From JBBRHQ01 sp963720735 (lineage in GTDB: Bacteria > Actinomycetota > Thermoleophilia > Solirubrobacterales > 70-9): a stretch of 64,000 bases of DNA. A program made the translations under genes and the position numbers. The stretch is taken from NCBI GenBank assembly GCA_963720735.1, contig CAVRGL010000004.1:18243-82242 (forward strand). The letters are read 5' to 3'. Under the pieces are notes generated by a model that saw only the letters and a list, made by a program, of their open reading frames with translations, did not search any database and was not told the origin of the DNA. Position 1 is the first letter of the stretch. Every line of letters begins with the position of its first letter. Shown in pieces: positions 56,121-64,000 of this stretch.

Positions 56121-57563
56121 CTAGGCGGCTATCGTCGCGTGACCGACGATCGCCTCACCCCGAAGCAGGACCGCGGTCTGCCCGGGTGCCGGACCGGAGA
56201 AGGGCTCAGACAGGCTGAGGCTGATCTGGCTGTGGCGCCCGGCCCGGGCGACGCCGTCAACCCTCGCCCCGACGGTGTCCGTGTGGTAGCGGAGCTTGAC
56301 ACCGTCGACGCAGGCTCCGTCGCGGTGAAGAGTGACGTCGCGAAGGCCAACCCGACTGCGCGCCAGCTCCCCGCCGGTGCCGACCGTGACCGTGTTGGTG
56401 GCCGCGTCTGTCTCGAGGACGTAGAGGGGCTGGTCGGAGGGCACCCCGATGCCCCGTCGCTGGCCGACTGTGAAGTGGTGATGGCCGCGGTGGAGCCCGA
56501 CTCGCCTACCGGCCCGATCGAGCAGGTCGCCCTCGCGATCGCCGAGACCGCCGTGCCGGCGAAGGAAGGCCCGCTTGCCCTGTCCGGCTAGAAAGCAGAG
56601 GTCCTGGCTCTCTGCCTTGCGGGCGACCGGAAGGCCGTGGCGCTCCGCGATCGCCCGGACCTCAGCCTTCGGTCGCTCGGCGAGCGGGAAGCGGAGCCGG
56701 GATAGCAGCGCCGGCGGCAGGGCGGCGAGCATGTAGCTCTGATCCTTGGCGGAGTCCGCGGCGGGGGCGAGGAGCGGCCCCTTGGGATCGGGGACGGTGC
56801 GCGCGTAGTGACCGGTGACGAGTCCGCTCGCACCGATCCGCTCGGCGAGCGCCAGCATCGCCGCGATCCTCACCTCGCCGTTGCAGAGAATGCAGGGATT
56901 GGGGGTCTCGCCGGCGGCATGTCCGGCGAGAAACCGATCGACGACGCGCCGTCGGAAGACATCCTCGATGTCGAGCGTCAGATGAGGCAGCCCGAGTGAG
57001 TGAGTGAGCGCGCGGGCTCCGAGGACCGCCTCGGGTGAGCAGCAGGCCTTCTCACCGTCGGTCTCCGGGTCGGCCCAGAGTTTCACCGTCACCGCGACAA
57101 CATCCGCCCCGCGCTCGCGCTCGAGCAAGGCAGCCACAGCGCTGTCGACGCCGCCGGAGACCGCGACCAGGACGCGGTGCGAATCGGGTTCGGCGAGTCG
57201 CGCCGACGAGCCGGCGGCCGCGGAGAGGGCGCGGTGGAGCGCGTCGGCGGCGAGCCACGACGCGTGCCGCTTGCCTGCGCTGAGCCCGCCGAGGGCGGCG
57301 TCGACGTCCTCGGGCCGGATCGCAGCCGCCTCGAGCGCTCCTGCGCCCTCGGCCAGCTCGGCCGCGGCGTTGGTCGCGGCCCGGGTGGCGCCGCAGCCCT
57401 CGGTGTCGAGGCTGATCGAGGCGACACGCCCGGCCTCGATCGCCAGCGAGATCCGCACCAGGTCGCCGCACGGGGCTCCGCCCGCGGCCCCGGTGAAGGA
57501 GCCCGGAGCCGGTGGCCCGAGCCGCGAGGTCTCGGCGAGCTGCGTCTCGAATGCTTCGTTCAC
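56121..57563 (-). CDS. mnmA: IscU-like domain fused to tRNA 2-thiouridylase MnmA
   Basis: 480 residues, about 120 more than usual MnmA. Residues 25-115 are an IscU/NifU-N-like fold: GAAGGAPCGDLVRISLAIEA (Cys32), SISLDTEGCGATRAATNAAA (Cys57), and GLSAGKRHASWLAADALHRA, where Ala101 stands at the third ligand Cys. Residues 130-480 are MnmA: VLVAVSGGVDSAVAALLERE (PP-loop), GETPNPCILCNGEVRIAAML (catalytic Cys224), TGHYAR, and KAESQDLCFLAGQGKRAFL with the second Cys. It thiolates U34 of Lys, Glu and Gln tRNAs; IscS normally supplies sulfur through TusA-type carriers. The extra domain may dock IscS or hold a cluster. Confidence 0.92.
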   Translation of the reverse strand: MNEAFETQLAETSRLGPPAPGSFTGAAGGAPCGDLVRISLAIEAGRVASISLDTEGCGATRAATNAAAELAEGAGALEAAAIRPEDVDAALGGLSAGKRHASWLAADALHRALSAAAGSSARLAEPDSHRVLVAVSGGVDSAVAALLERERGADVVAVTVKLWADPETDGEKACCSPEAVLGARALTHSLGLPHLTLDIEDVFRRRVVDRFLAGHAAGETPNPCILCNGEVRIAAMLALAERIGASGLVTGHYARTVPDPKGPLLAPAADSAKDQSYMLAALPPALLSRLRFPLAERPKAEVRAIAERHGLPVARKAESQDLCFLAGQGKRAFLRRHGGLGDREGDLLDRAGRRVGLHRGHHHFTVGQRRGIGVPSDQPLYVLETDAATNTVTVGTGGELARSRVGLRDVTLHRDGACVDGVKLRYHTDTVGARVDGVARAGRHSQISLSLSEPFSGPAPGQTAVLLRGEAIVGHATIAA

Positions 57564-57748
57564 GAAAAGAGGCTCCAGCCCGCCGTTACCACCCCTGGCT
57601 TTGATCCCTTCTGAGAAGGTGGGTGCCTACTCCCGACCCCACGGGACCGGGAGACAGCGGCCCCCAAGCCGTTTGTGTTGGGTCAAACGGTGGGATGGCT
57701 GGCGCACGGGCTCGAGCCACCGGGAACGGTAGCAGCGGCGCGCCCACC

Positions 57749-58051
57749 TCACTCAATGTTCGAGAGCAGCATCTCGGCCTCGCTCCAGCTCTCCGCGGGG
57801 ACCCGCAGGGCGATGTCGCCATGCCCGAAGCGGTCAGGCTCCCAGTCGGCCGTCAGCGCCGCCTCGATTCCCGCTTCGACCAGCGCCTGGTGCCAGGCGC
57901 GCGCCGTGCTGACGTCGCCGAAGTCGCGGACGACGTCCCACTCGTCGAAGCGCGGATCGCCGATGTGGACGGGGGTCTGACCCGGACCGGGAGCGCGATT
58001 GCGAAGTCGCTCGCGGATCCACTCGAATGGGCTCCTGGGCTCGGCGCTCAC
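57749..58051 (-). CDS. Conserved hypothetical protein, 100 aa (DUF2007-like)
   Basis: Small protein with DEWDVVRDFGDVSTARAWHQ, then ALVEAGIEAALTADWEPDRF and ALRVPAESWSEAEMLLSNIE. The layout resembles DUF2007 signal-transducing-like proteins: a short ferredoxin-like beta-alpha-beta with a helix that takes an addressing position (A.....L..AGIEA). Function unknown. It lies five bases after aspS on the same strand. The 185 bases to its left, up to mnmA, hold no gene. Confidence 0.65.
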   Translation of the reverse strand: MSAEPRSPFEWIRERLRNRAPGPGQTPVHIGDPRFDEWDVVRDFGDVSTARAWHQALVEAGIEAALTADWEPDRFGHGDIALRVPAESWSEAEMLLSNIE

Positions 58052-58055
58052 CGGC

Positions 58056-59846
58056 TCAACCGGGGGTGGCGGTCCGCGCCTGGAGGCCGAGGTCCCGCAG
58101 CTGACGGCCGTCCACCGGAGCGGGAGCGCCGGTGAGCGGATCGCCGCCGGAGGCGGTCTTGGGGAAGGCGATCACGTCGCGGATCGAGTCGGCCCCGTGC
58201 AGGAGCGCAACCCAGCGGTCGAGCCCGTAGGCGATCCCGCCATGCGGCGGGGCGCCGTAGCGGAGCGCCTCGAGCAGGAAGCCGAAGCGCTGCTCCGCCT
58301 CCTCCCTGCCTATCCCGAGGACCTCGAAAGCCGCCCGCTGCACCTCGGAGTCGCTGATCCGGATCGAGCCGCCGCCGAGCTCGACGCCGTTCCAGACGAC
58401 GTCGTAGGCGAGCGCCCGGGCGGCTCCGGGGTCGGCGGGATCGATTCCGGTCTCGGGAGAGGTGAACGGATGGTGGAGCGCCTCCCAGCGGTCCTCGTCG
58501 GGATCATGCTCGAACAGCGGCCAGTCGACGATCCAACTGAGCTCGTTGGACCCGTCGTCGATCAAGCCCCAGCGCCTCCCCAATCGCTGGCGCAGCCCGC
58601 CGAGGATCGCGGCCACCCGGTCGGAGCGGTCGGCGGCGACCAGCATCAGGTCTCCCTCGGCGGCGTCGAGGCGCTCGTTGAGGCCGGAGAGCTCCTCGGC
58701 CGAGAGGAACTTGGCGATCGGTGCGCGCCATCCCTCGCCCTCGCGGAAGGCCCAGACCAGCCCCTTGGCGCCGAGCTCCTTCGCCTCCTCGATCAGGCCG
58801 TCGAGCTCCGCCCGCGAGAGCTCGCGCGGTCCCGCGTTGAGCCCGCGGACGGCCCCGCCGGAGTCGATCACCGAACCGAAGGCCTTGAACTCCGTCCCGG
58901 CGAGGATGTCCGTGAGGTCGGTGATCTCGAGCCCGAAGCGCGTGTCGGGCCGGTCGGTTCCGAAGCGGGCGATCGCCTCGTCGTAGGGGATCCGGGGGAA
59001 GGGTGGCGAGACCTCAACACCCATCTCCCCGAGGACGTGGGCGATCAGGCGCTCGTTCAGGTCGATCACGTCCTCGATCCCGACAAATGACATTTCGAGA
59101 TCCAATTGGGTGAAGTCCGGCTGGCGGTCGGCGCGCAGGTCCTCGTCGCGAAAGCAGCGGGCGATCTGGAAGTAGCGCTCGAACCCGGCGACCATCAGCA
59201 GCTGCTTGAACAGCTGCGGCGACTGCGGCAGGGCGTAGAAGGAGCCCTGCTGGAGGCGGCTCGGGACGAGGAAGTCACGCGCCCCTTCGGGGGTCGAGCG
59301 GGTCAGCACCGGGGTCTCGATCTCGTAGAACCCCTCGCCGCCCAGGAAGCTCCTCATCGAGGTGGTGACCCGGTGGCGCAGCGCCAGCGCCCGCTGCATC
59401 GGCTCGCGGCGCAGGTCGAGGTAGCGGTGACGCAGGCGGGCGTCCTCGCCGACCTCCCCCGAGAAGCCCTCGATCTCGAACGGTGGCGTCTCGGAGTCGG
59501 CGAGCACCTCGGCCTCGGCGACGAGGATCTCGACCTCGCCGGTGGGGAGATCACGGTTCACCGTCTCCTCCGACCTCCGCACCACCTCGCCTGAGGCGGT
59601 GAGAACGTCCTCGGCCCTCAGGCCGTGGGCCATCTCGTGCGCGTCGCCGGCGGCGTCCGGGTTGAACACGAGCTGGACGATCCCGGTCCGGTCGCGCAGG
59701 TCGATGAAGATCAGCCCGCCGTGGTCGCGGCGGCGGTGGACCCAGCCGGCGACCCGCGCCTCCGAGCCGACCCGCTCCGGCAGGACCTGGCCGCACCAGG
59801 CGTCGCGGTAGGAGTTCGGGCGAAGCGCCGGGAAGGTCCCGCTCAC
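58056..59846 (-). CDS. aspS: Aspartyl-tRNA synthetase
   Basis: Class II synthetase of bacterial type, 596 residues. OB-fold anticodon domain: RVAGWVHRRRDHGGLIFIDL then RDRTGIVQLVF. Motif 2: FERYFQIARCFRDEDLRADR then QPDFTQLDLEMSF. The GAD insertion follows (DTRFGLEITDLTDIL). Motif 3: YGAPPHGGIAYGLDRWVALL. Without a full GatCAB check I cannot say if it is discriminating. It overlaps hisS by four bases; hisS-aspS pairs are common. Confidence 0.97.
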   Translation of the reverse strand: MSGTFPALRPNSYRDAWCGQVLPERVGSEARVAGWVHRRRDHGGLIFIDLRDRTGIVQLVFNPDAAGDAHEMAHGLRAEDVLTASGEVVRRSEETVNRDLPTGEVEILVAEAEVLADSETPPFEIEGFSGEVGEDARLRHRYLDLRREPMQRALALRHRVTTSMRSFLGGEGFYEIETPVLTRSTPEGARDFLVPSRLQQGSFYALPQSPQLFKQLLMVAGFERYFQIARCFRDEDLRADRQPDFTQLDLEMSFVGIEDVIDLNERLIAHVLGEMGVEVSPPFPRIPYDEAIARFGTDRPDTRFGLEITDLTDILAGTEFKAFGSVIDSGGAVRGLNAGPRELSRAELDGLIEEAKELGAKGLVWAFREGEGWRAPIAKFLSAEELSGLNERLDAAEGDLMLVAADRSDRVAAILGGLRQRLGRRWGLIDDGSNELSWIVDWPLFEHDPDEDRWEALHHPFTSPETGIDPADPGAARALAYDVVWNGVELGGGSIRISDSEVQRAAFEVLGIGREEAEQRFGFLLEALRYGAPPHGGIAYGLDRWVALLHGADSIRDVIAFPKTASGGDPLTGAPAPVDGRQLRDLGLQARTATPG

Positions 59847-61102
59847 GAGCGCTCCCTCCTTGTCTCTTCGATTCGCTGGGTCACATCGGCCGGGTCGATT
59901 GCCTGCTGCTCCCCGCTCTGCATGTCGCGGATCTGGGCCGAGCCGTCATCCTCGAGGAAGACGGTCACTCTGGCGCCGACCCGGTCGGCCTGCTTCAGCT
60001 GCCCCTTCAGCCCGCGGGCGCCGAGGTCGAGCTCGGCCGAGAGCCCGGCGTTTCGCAGCTCCGCGACCAGGGCCAGAGCCCGGGGTCGCTGCTCGTCGGC
60101 GGTGGCGGCGACGAAGGCGTCGCGCGGTTCGGCCGGGACCTCGCCCTCGCTACCCATCGCCAGGAGGATCCGCTCGATTCCGGCCGCCCATCCGGCGGCA
60201 GGGGTCTGCGGCCCGCCGAGCTCCTCGATCAGGCGGTCGTAGCGACCGCCGCCCCCGAGTTGCGACTGGGCGCCGAGGTGCTCGCTGTCGAACTCGAACA
60301 CGGTCCGGGTGTAGTAGTCGAGGCCGCGGACCAGGGTGTCGTCGATCTCGTAGGCGACGCCTTGCGCGTCGAGCAGGCCCCGGACCGCGTCGAAGTGATC
60401 GGCGTCGGCGCCCTCGAGGCGCTCCAGCAACCGTGGAGCGCCGGCGATCACCTCGCGGGTCCCCTCGTCCTTCGAGTCGAAGGCGCGCATCGGGTTGGCG
60501 GAGATCCGACGGCGCACGTCTTCCGCCAGCCGCGACTCGTTGGCGCGCAGATAGGCGACCAGCTCCTCGCGGTAGGCGGCGCGCGATTCGGGCGAGCCGA
60601 GGCTGGAGAGCCGCAGGGTCACCCCGGGGACGGCGAGCTCCCTGATGATCTCGTCGAAGAGCATGATCACCTCGGCGTCCACCAGCGGCTCGTCGGAGCC
60701 GATCGCCTCGGCGCCGAACTGATGGAACTGGCGGTAGCGGCCCGCCTGGGGCGCTTCGTAACGGAAGAACGGACCCTGATAGAAGAGCTTCACCGGCTGC
60801 GCCAGCTTGTGCATCCCGTGCTCTACGTAGGCCCGGCAGACCGGCGCGGTGCCTTCGGGCCGGAGGCTGATACTGCGCCCGCCGCGGTCTTCGAAGCTGA
60901 ACATCTCCTTCTCGACCACGTCGGTCGCCTCTCCGACTCCGCGCTCGAACAGCTCGGTTTCCTCGAAGATAGGCGTCTCGATCCGCCCGTACCCGGCTCG
61001 CTCGAAGACGCCGCGCACGACCCGCTCGAGCCTGTAGCGGGCGCGCGCGTCGGCGGGCAGCACGTCGAACGTCCCCCGGGGTGCCTGGGCGCCTGCGCTC
61101 AT
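59843..61102 (-). CDS. hisS: Histidyl-tRNA synthetase
   Basis: Class II synthetase, 419 residues. Motif 1 region: ARYRLERVVRGVFERAGYGR then IETPIFEETELFERGVGE. Motif 2: LRPEGTAPVCRAYVEHGM and FFRYEAPQAGRYRQFHQFGA. The histidine-specific loops are LVRGLDYYTRTVFEFDSEHL and AGWAAGIERILLAM. The anticodon domain at the end has ALALVAELRNAGLSAELDLG. Start ATG 61102. Confidence 0.97.
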   Translation of the reverse strand: MSAGAQAPRGTFDVLPADARARYRLERVVRGVFERAGYGRIETPIFEETELFERGVGEATDVVEKEMFSFEDRGGRSISLRPEGTAPVCRAYVEHGMHKLAQPVKLFYQGPFFRYEAPQAGRYRQFHQFGAEAIGSDEPLVDAEVIMLFDEIIRELAVPGVTLRLSSLGSPESRAAYREELVAYLRANESRLAEDVRRRISANPMRAFDSKDEGTREVIAGAPRLLERLEGADADHFDAVRGLLDAQGVAYEIDDTLVRGLDYYTRTVFEFDSEHLGAQSQLGGGGRYDRLIEELGGPQTPAAGWAAGIERILLAMGSEGEVPAEPRDAFVAATADEQRPRALALVAELRNAGLSAELDLGARGLKGQLKQADRVGARVTVFLEDDGSAQIRDMQSGEQQAIDPADVTQRIEETRRERS

Positions 61103-61121
61103 CGGCTGCAGCCGGCGTCGT

Positions 61122-61760
61122 TCAGCGGGTCAGCTCTGTCAGGAACGGGTTCGAGGCCCGCTCGGCCCCGATCGACGTGATCCCCATGTGACCCGGGTAG
61201 ACGGTCGTCTCGGGAGGGTGCGACTCGACCAGGCCCTGGATCGATCGCAGCAGCGTCTCCCAGTCGCCCCCCGGAAGGTCCGTGCGCCCCACCGAGCCCT
61301 GGAAGAGGACGTCGCCGGAGAAGATCGCATCCTCTCCGCGCACCGAGTAGGTGACGTGGCCCGGGCTGTGTCCGGGAGTGAAGATCACGTCGATCTCGAA
61401 CCCGGCCAGATCGAGCTTCTCTCCGCCGGAGACGGTCTCATCGGCGTCGTAGCTCTCGAACGGGCCGAAGCCCGGCCAGGGGACGAAGGCCATGATGTCG
61501 GCCAGCAGGGGGATTTCGAGCTCGGGGCAGTAGACGGGTGCGCCCGTCGCCGCCGCGACCGGGGCGACCGCTCCGATGTGGTCGAAATGGCAGTGGGTGA
61601 GGAGAATCGCCTCGACCGTCAGGCCCAGCTCGTTGACCGGGGCGAGGATCCGCTCGGCCTCGTCGCCGGGGTCGACGATCAGGGCCCGGTCGGAGCCCTC
61701 GCGCCGGAAGACGAAGCAGTTCTCCGCGACCTGGCCGACCGTGAACATCCGGACGTCCAC
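61122..61760 (-). CDS. Metallo-beta-lactamase-fold hydrolase (glyoxalase II-like)
   Basis: 212 residues. The metal motif is LLTHCHFDHIGAVAPVAAAT (HxHxDH), with the later His of FTPGHSPGHVTYSVRGED, Asp in IFSGDVLFQGSVGRTDLPGG and His in TVYPGHMGITSIGAERASN. The short length and lack of the C-terminal helical domain place it with YcbL-type rather than classical GloB. It begins with the usual RMFTVGQVAENCFVFRREGS. It sits between hisS and a membrane protein gene, and overlaps neither. Confidence 0.9.
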   Translation of the reverse strand: MDVRMFTVGQVAENCFVFRREGSDRALIVDPGDEAERILAPVNELGLTVEAILLTHCHFDHIGAVAPVAAATGAPVYCPELEIPLLADIMAFVPWPGFGPFESYDADETVSGGEKLDLAGFEIDVIFTPGHSPGHVTYSVRGEDAIFSGDVLFQGSVGRTDLPGGDWETLLRSIQGLVESHPPETTVYPGHMGITSIGAERASNPFLTELTR

Positions 61761-62135
61761 TCAGCCCCCTCCCTCGCGCATCTTGGCGCGCTCCCGGCGG
61801 CGCCACATCATCTGGTCGATGAAATAGCCGGCCGGGATGTAGAAGGCGAGCATGAAGATCCCCAGGGCGACCGCCTCGCCGGCCGGCCGCTTGAAGGCAA
61901 ACAGCAGGAGGACGAAGAACACGGCGGCCGCGATCACCCCCCGCACCGTCGCCGAGCGCCAGCTCGGTGGGCGGTCGAGCCGGCTTGCTCCCCCACCGCT
62001 GCTGCGCTTCGACCTGGCGCGGGCCCGGGCCTCCTCACGGGTGCGCGGCCGCGCCTTGCGGCGGTTGCCCGCGTCGATTCGCCCACCCTGGGTCCCGCGG
62101 TGCTTGCGGCGGCGCTTCTTCCGGGTCTGGGCCAT
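61761..62135 (-). CDS. Small basic membrane protein, 124 aa
   Basis: Unrecognised. A Lys/Arg-rich cytoplasmic N-terminus of 60 residues (RKKRRRKHRGTQGG then RKARPRTREEARARARSKRS) is followed by two membrane helices (VRGVIAAAVFFVLLLFAF and AVALGIFMLAFYIPAGYFID) and a short charged tail. The positive tail could bind nucleic acid or lipid head groups. Abuts the hydrolase gene with no gap (61760/61761). Common as a hypothetical protein in this group as far as I recall. Confidence 0.7.
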   Translation of the reverse strand: MAQTRKKRRRKHRGTQGGRIDAGNRRKARPRTREEARARARSKRSSGGGASRLDRPPSWRSATVRGVIAAAVFFVLLLFAFKRPAGEAVALGIFMLAFYIPAGYFIDQMMWRRRERAKMREGGG

Positions 62136-62159
62136 GCGGGGAATCTAGCTACTCCGCGG

Positions 62160-63044
62160 TCACCGGGAGGTGGGCAGCAACCGCTCGATCACCCGCCGAT
62201 CCGGCTCGAAGCCGCGGATCGGCACCTCCTCGGGATAGCCGATCAGGGCGGCCTCGGGAATCAGGCCGACCAGCTCGGCCTCGAGCGGCTTGGCGCCCGT
62301 GCTCGAGGCCAGCTCCCCGATCCGCTCGATCACGGCGCCGAGCGGCACCGCGATCGGGTCGTGGACATTGGTCGAGACCTGCGGTCGCCCGTCCGAGAGG
62401 AGGAGTCCGATCGCGCGGACCCCGGGAAGCCCGCCCCCCGACTCGCGGAGCGCGGCGGCGATCTCCCGGGCGACGTCCTCGCCCCCGCCGTCGAGGATCA
62501 CGTTGAACGCGGCGAGCGGCGGGCGGACGGTGACGAGCGTCGCCCCGGCGCTCGGATGTGCCCTCGCCGGGCCCCAGTCGGGTGCGATCTCACCCCGCTC
62601 CATCCGCCGCCGGAGCTCTTCGAACCCACCTTTGCGGAAGAAGGCGCGCTCGGCCCGCTCCGGGCCGCTGGCCAGCGATCCGTAGGCAAAGACGGGGATG
62701 CCGAGCTCGGCGATCGCCTCGGCCGTCAAGACAGCCTCGGCGGCGGCGGCCTCCCGGTCGGTGGGGTCGAGCCAGATGACGGGGCAGACGTCGAGGGCTC
62801 CGATGCAGGGGTGAAGGCCCTCGTGGCGGGAGATGTCGATCAGCTCCAGGGCGGCCTGGGCGCCGGAGAGCAGGGCACTTCGGAGGCGCCCCGGGCGGGC
62901 GGCGATGGTGAAGACCGAGCGGTTGTGATCGGCATCCGTGTGGCGGTCCAGCAGCGTGGCCGGCGCGCTGAACGCCGCCTCCAGAGTGCTGATCCGGTCG
63001 GCGTCGCGGCCCTCGGAGACATTGGGAACGGCGAGCAGCTCCAA
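62160..63044 (-). CDS. Glutamate formimidoyltransferase (FtcD N-domain type)
   Basis: 294 residues: only the formiminotransferase half, without the cyclodeaminase. Motifs: LLAVPNVSEGRDADRISTLE, LDRHTDADHNRSVFTIAARP, DISRHEGLHPCIGALDVCPV and the folate-side region ARAHPSAGATLVTVRPPLAA with FNVILDGG. It transfers the formimino group from N-formiminoglutamate to tetrahydrofolate in histidine breakdown, although stand-alone versions may use other donors. No hut genes are visible. It abuts the aminopeptidase gene (63044/63045). Confidence 0.88.
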   Translation of the reverse strand: MELLAVPNVSEGRDADRISTLEAAFSAPATLLDRHTDADHNRSVFTIAARPGRLRSALLSGAQAALELIDISRHEGLHPCIGALDVCPVIWLDPTDREAAAAEAVLTAEAIAELGIPVFAYGSLASGPERAERAFFRKGGFEELRRRMERGEIAPDWGPARAHPSAGATLVTVRPPLAAFNVILDGGGEDVAREIAAALRESGGGLPGVRAIGLLLSDGRPQVSTNVHDPIAVPLGAVIERIGELASSTGAKPLEAELVGLIPEAALIGYPEEVPIRGFEPDRRVIERLLPTSR

Positions 63045-63998
63045 CTACACCAGGAGCTCCCCGCCTCGTACCAGCGGCTCGCCGTCGATGCTGACGTCCG
63101 GGTCGAGGACCACGCAGTCGAGGTGGACAGGCACCTGCACGGTGCCCCCGATCCCAGCCGACGCTCCGAAGGCGACATGGGCGGTTCCGAGGATCTTCTC
63201 GTCCTCGAGGATCTCCCCGGTGAGGATCGCCTTCTCGTTGGTGCCGATGCCGAGCTCGGCGACGTTGGTGCCGTCCGGGCCGTGGTCTCTGAGCAGCTCC
63301 AGCAGCCGCGCACCCGCTACGCCGCTCGCCTCTCGCAGGTGGCCCTCCCCCACGCTCAGCCTCACCGGCTCCGAGAGCCTTCCGACTCCGGCGATCGAGC
63401 CGGCGATGACCAGGGTCCCCTCGCCGGTGCCCTCCACCGGCGCGATGAATCCCTCCCCGCAGGGCAGGTTGCCGAAATCGCCGGGGCTGGTCAGCTCACC
63501 CGCGTCGGGGATCGCGGCGCGCCCCTCGATCCCGAGCCGCAGGTCACTGCCCAGAGGGCAGGTGATCCGCACCTCCGAGCCGGCGTCGAGAACCGCGGCC
63601 ACCGCGGCGCCGCGGCGGCGAAGGGTCTCGATGTCGGCGCTCATTACTCGCGCCAGCATCTCCTCGGTGACCCCGGGAAGGGTGGCGATCCGGGCTCCGG
63701 CCTCGCATGCCGCCCTGCGCGCCGCCGTGTGGGAGAGCGACTGCACGGTCGGCGCCAGGACGACGTCGGCCGAGGCCATCGCGGCTGCAAGCATCTGCGG
63801 AGGCTCCGCGGCATGAGAGGCCCGCTCGGCCATCACCGCCAGGACCGCCTCCCCTCCGGCCTCCGCCGCGGCGTCACGCAGCGCGACGCCGATCCGCTCG
63901 GTGGCCTGGTTGCAGATCACCAGCACCTCCTCGCCGGCCCTCACCCCGAGGCACTCGCCCACGACGGTTCGCGCCGATTGCTCCAGCTGCTCGCTCAC
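63045..63998 (-). CDS. M29-like leucyl aminopeptidase family protein
   Basis: 317 residues, shorter than the 370-410 typical of M29 aminopeptidases. Conserved parts: ECLGVRAGEEVLVICNQATE, TVQSLSHTAARRAACEAGAR, GSDLRLGIEGRAA, CGEGFIAPVEGTGEGTLVIA (metal Glu), NVAELGIGTNEKAILTGEIL then EDEKILGTAHVAFGASAGIG and VHLDCVVLDPDVSIDG (metal His/Asp). These match the C-terminal metal-binding part of the family. The usual His-x-x-x-His region ahead of it is not clear. GTG start at 63998, two bases from the window end. Confidence 0.8.
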   Translation of the reverse strand: MSEQLEQSARTVVGECLGVRAGEEVLVICNQATERIGVALRDAAAEAGGEAVLAVMAERASHAAEPPQMLAAAMASADVVLAPTVQSLSHTAARRAACEAGARIATLPGVTEEMLARVMSADIETLRRRGAAVAAVLDAGSEVRITCPLGSDLRLGIEGRAAIPDAGELTSPGDFGNLPCGEGFIAPVEGTGEGTLVIAGSIAGVGRLSEPVRLSVGEGHLREASGVAGARLLELLRDHGPDGTNVAELGIGTNEKAILTGEILEDEKILGTAHVAFGASAGIGGTVQVPVHLDCVVLDPDVSIDGEPLVRGGELLV

Positions 63999-64000
63999 GC

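Noticed and set aside
1..64000. rRNA genes, origin of replication, toxin-antitoxin or restriction systems
   Set aside because: I looked for their usual motifs and saw none in this window.

Overview
The window is a high-GC actinobacterial chromosome segment. Gene content, GTG/TTG starts, high-GC codon use and secreted proteins with a basic, Lys/Arg-rich beta C-terminal tail suggest the class Thermoleophilia (Solirubrobacterales-like). This placement is inferred from gene style and order, not from a database search. Most genes lie on the minus strand in tightly overlapping operons.

Region 1, 1-6160: the right part of an integrative element inserted at the 3' end of a tRNA gene with a CAT anticodon. 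Read in its own direction (right to left) it encodes an unknown protein, an HK97-type major capsid protein, a possible small membrane protein, a P27-terminase-small-subunit-like protein, two unknown proteins, a TOPRIM protein resembling a stand-alone topoisomerase VI A subunit (Mini-A type), a helix-turn-helix excisionase and a tyrosine integrase that runs off the window. No portal or large terminase is visible. The tRNA-proximal end carries inverted repeats and four copies of GCAAGGC, candidate integrase arm sites.

Region 2, 6.2-19.8 kb: an FAD oxidoreductase, an esterase broken by three frameshifts, an orphan Hpt protein with a lipoprotein, an SDR, a glycosyltransferase and tRNA-Asn, followed by the core set dnaG, dgt, ppdK and recO. 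The PPDK has Ala where the regulatory Thr is expected.

Region 3, 19.9-36 kb: a frameshifted P1 peptidase, mutM, xerD, a Nudix hydrolase, a DUF3866-like protein, a frameshifted M20 peptidase, pyrG, a WecA/MraY-like transferase, steB/mctB-like, steA, recN, an MFS exporter, nadK and tlyA. This matches the mycobacterial tlyA-ppnK-recN-steA-mctB-pyrG-Nudix-xerD order with insertions. A 54-bp double-hairpin repeat occurs twice in tandem downstream of xerD and once downstream of steA.

Region 4, 36-45 kb: small membrane and secreted proteins, a dxs-prenyltransferase-xseB-like-nusB-efp operon, and a frameshifted secreted PHP-domain protein.

Region 5, 45-64 kb: an M42 peptidase, then pepQ, aroQ, a fused aroK-aroB, aroC, aroE, mltG, ruvX and alaS, again in conserved actinobacterial order. 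Next come mnmA with an IscU-like N-terminal domain, aspS, hisS, a glyoxalase-II-like hydrolase, a formiminotransferase and an M29-like aminopeptidase.

Several otherwise well-formed genes carry single-base frameshifts, some of them in short homopolymers. They are either genuine decay or uncorrected assembly indels, and each is listed separately.
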